Part shown: positions 5,602 through 6,399 of the stretch, piece after piece
How the letters are laid out: each line of letters opens with the position of its first letter
Numbering within the stretch: position 1 is the first letter of the stretch
NCBI RefSeq assembly: GCF_030813055.1
Contig: NZ_JAUSTW010000024.1
Location: 1 to 6,399, forward strand
Length of the DNA: 6,399 bases
Direction of reading: 5' to 3'
Origin: Neobacillus ginsengisoli
GTDB taxonomy: Bacteria; Bacillota; Bacilli; Bacillales_B; DSM-18226
The notes under the pieces: model-generated
What the model saw: only the letters and a program-made list of their open reading frames with translations
Told to the model about the DNA's origin: nothing
Databases searched by the model: none
Program-made: the position numbers and the translations under genes

Positions 5602-5747
5602 AGGCTGGTGCAACAACCATATAAGATTAATCTATCCTGCGTGCTTCCTGTGAGGGAGCGACAATTTGTGGTGCACCTGGTCGTTAAAAATCAGTCTACT
5701 ATGCGGGCTTGAGGCACCATAGTTGAACGACCTTCCTTCGCCAGCCT
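5602..5747 (-). ncRNA. Candidate IS110 bridge RNA
   Basis: IS110 elements are known to encode a bridge RNA upstream of the transposase that pairs with target and donor DNA through two internal loops. The non-coding segment here has that layout. A long-range stem closes it: AGGCTGGTG (5602-5610) with CGCCAGCCT (5739-5747). Next is a stem-loop GGTCGTT (5679-5685) with AACGACC (5726-5732), capped by ACTATG (5698-5703) with CATAGT (5718-5723) and with an asymmetric internal loop between them. The other half has GGTGCA (5607-5612) with TGCACC (5672-5677), which competes with the closing stem for two bases, and an apical GCTTCC (5643-5648) with GGGAGC (5654-5659). A -10-like TTTATA precedes it on the minus strand. 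The minus strand is assigned by family precedent; the non-Watson-Crick pairs are G-U only on the plus strand, which is odd. Confidence 0.6.
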
Positions 5748-5758
5748 ATAAAAAGGAT

Positions 5759-5961
5759 TGACAGGTATAATGAAAACTAGACGGGATTAAGAACCATTTT
5801 CATTCATTTGATGGTGCTGCAACGCGGCATGAGAGTCTACTATGAAAATTAACTTCAGTAACTTGGTAAAATGGCAATACTAAAGAGGTCGCAGCTCATT
5901 CAAATTTTTTTTAAAAAGAGAGCGCCTGATCCAAGGATATTTCACCAACTTTATTAATGGA
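5759..5961. other. Gene-free spacer between two IS110 elements
   Basis: No credible open frame is present. Visible structure: AGTCTACTATG at 5834-5844 repeats the same 11-mer within the bridge-RNA candidate (5693-5703). ATTTTCAT (5796-5803) and ATGAAAAT (5842-5849) form an eight-base inverted repeat, with GCTGC/GCGGC (5817-5821, 5825-5829) able to pair inside it. The right-hand part (about 5900-5961) presumably includes the 3' end of the second IS110 element. It may be a decayed piece of another IS110 leader plus flanking DNA. Confidence 0.4.
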
Positions 5962-6399
5962 TTAGGATGCTTCCGTGATTGTTACGGTATAACCTAAGTT
6001 TTCTGGTCTCCGTACAGAATGCCGAATAATTGAAGTTTCTTTTTGTTTATCAAAATAATCTTTACCTAAATCAACGTACATTTCTTTTCGAGTTAAGAGG
6101 AAATATGCAATTCTCAACATGGCGTGAGCGACCACAATTCCAGCTCGTTTTCTTCCTTTTCGTGAGGCTGTACGCCTATACAGTTTTACCAAGGTAGTTT
6201 TTAGATGCTCCAACTGAATGAGCTGCTTCTGTTAATGCGGATTTTAAATACTTGTTTCCTTTTTTTGTTTTGGATGATTTCCTTTTACCTGCGCTTTCAT
6301 TATGTCCTGGTACTAATGCTGCCCAAGAACATAAATGTGAAGAACCAGGAAACTGTTTTTTAATATTTGTTCCGATTTCAGCTAGGATTTGCTCAGCCA
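5962..6399 (-). pseudogene. Second IS110 transposase, C-terminal part, frameshifted and cut by window edge
   Basis: From the window edge the minus strand reads AEQILAEIG, QFPGSSHLCSWAALVPG, HNESAGKRKSSKTKKGN and TEAAHSVGASKN, the Transposase_20 domain with its serine motif, until TAG at 6178-6176. The continuation LYRRTASRKGRKRAGIVVAH...MYVDLGKDYFDKQKE is in another frame, ending with TAA at 5964-5962. The shift lies between about 6184 and 6202: either an extra A in GGTAAAACTG or, more consistent with family length, two bases lost from AAAAAC(AC)TACC. The ATG at 6213 is a by-product of the shift. The sequence is clearly diverged from the first transposase, so it is a different element, not a tandem copy. 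The N-terminal DEDD domain would lie beyond 6399. Confidence 0.85.

Larger units (their letters stand above)
4326..5758 (-). mobile_element. IS110-family insertion sequence, inactivated
   Basis: The element contains a frameshifted IS110 transposase (5567 to 4369) with a structured leader upstream (about 5602-5747). The proposed limits are two direct copies of AAAAAGGAT (4326-4334 and 5750-5758), giving about 1.43 kb, a typical size for IS110 elements. No terminal inverted repeats are evident, as expected for the IS110 subgroup, and the structured non-coding segment is at the transposase 5' end as in that subgroup rather than downstream as in IS1111. The exact ends are inferred; the short repeat is AT-rich and could mislead by several bases. 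Confidence 0.65.

Noticed and set aside
5758..5771. TTGACA and TATAAT hexamers on the plus strand
   Set aside because: They are only two bases apart, far from the 16-18 needed for a promoter, and no gene follows on that strand.
4298..5781. Similarity between GAAACTAGAC (4298-4307) and GAAAACTAGAC (5771-5781) on the two sides of the IS110 element
   Set aside because: It is too short and lies beyond the proposed ends; IS110 elements do not make long target duplications.
5891..6226. 12-bp inverted repeat GCAGCTCATTCA (5891-5902) and TGAATGAGCTGC (6215-6226), the latter encoding the AAHS motif of the second transposase
   Set aside because: About one such match is expected by chance in a window this size, and the surrounding plus-strand frame shows no other transposase sequence.

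Overview
The window looks like chromosomal accessory DNA from a low-GC, Gram-positive, spore-forming Bacillaceae bacterium (Bacillus or a near relative). Evidence: AT-rich sequence, strong Shine-Dalgarno sites of AAAGGTGAT/GGAGG type in front of ATG, GTG and TTG starts, a DUF3231 gene (a family I associate with Bacillus-type sporeformers), Bacillus-type UPF0158, DUF2716 and WapI-like small proteins, and IS110-family insertion sequences. The species cannot be fixed from this sequence.

Region 1 (1-3080, plus strand) is a row of small, cytoplasmic, mostly acidic or aromatic-rich proteins ending in a lipoprotein: UPF0158 copy 1 (5' end damaged), a DUF2716 protein, a WapI-family immunity protein, UPF0158 copy 2 (about 70% identical to copy 1 by hand count), and a 189-residue lipoprotein of unknown family. 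This resembles the immunity-gene arrays that lie downstream of polymorphic toxins (WapA/Rhs type), though no toxin is in the window. Nearly every gene is preceded by a copy of a short repeat with core ACGGGTGC or ACGGGGGC. At least six copies occur, all in intergenic gaps. The repeats, the duplicated UPF0158 gene and the degraded starts suggest a cassette-like island that gains and loses genes.

Region 2 (3142-4161, minus strand) is an intact DUF3231 gene with two internal repeats, converging on the array. A terminator-like hairpin sits between them. Next to its start (about 4184-4324, plus strand) is a stop-terminated coding remnant with no start codon.

Region 3 (4326-6399, minus strand) is insertion-sequence territory. 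The first element is an almost complete IS110-group insertion whose transposase is broken by a frameshift. The join carries a 9-bp motif that fits a 28-nt deletion between short direct repeats. Upstream of the transposase is a highly structured non-coding segment with the layout of an IS110 bridge RNA (two stem-loops inside a long closing stem). The second element, cut by the window edge, is the C-terminal part of a different IS110 transposase, also frameshifted. The 200 bp between them hold no gene but contain an 11-bp repeat of a bridge-RNA motif and an inverted repeat.

The best candidates for something undescribed are the repeat-delimited immunity array, the lipoprotein at its end, and the bridge-RNA locus with its possible match to the insertion site.
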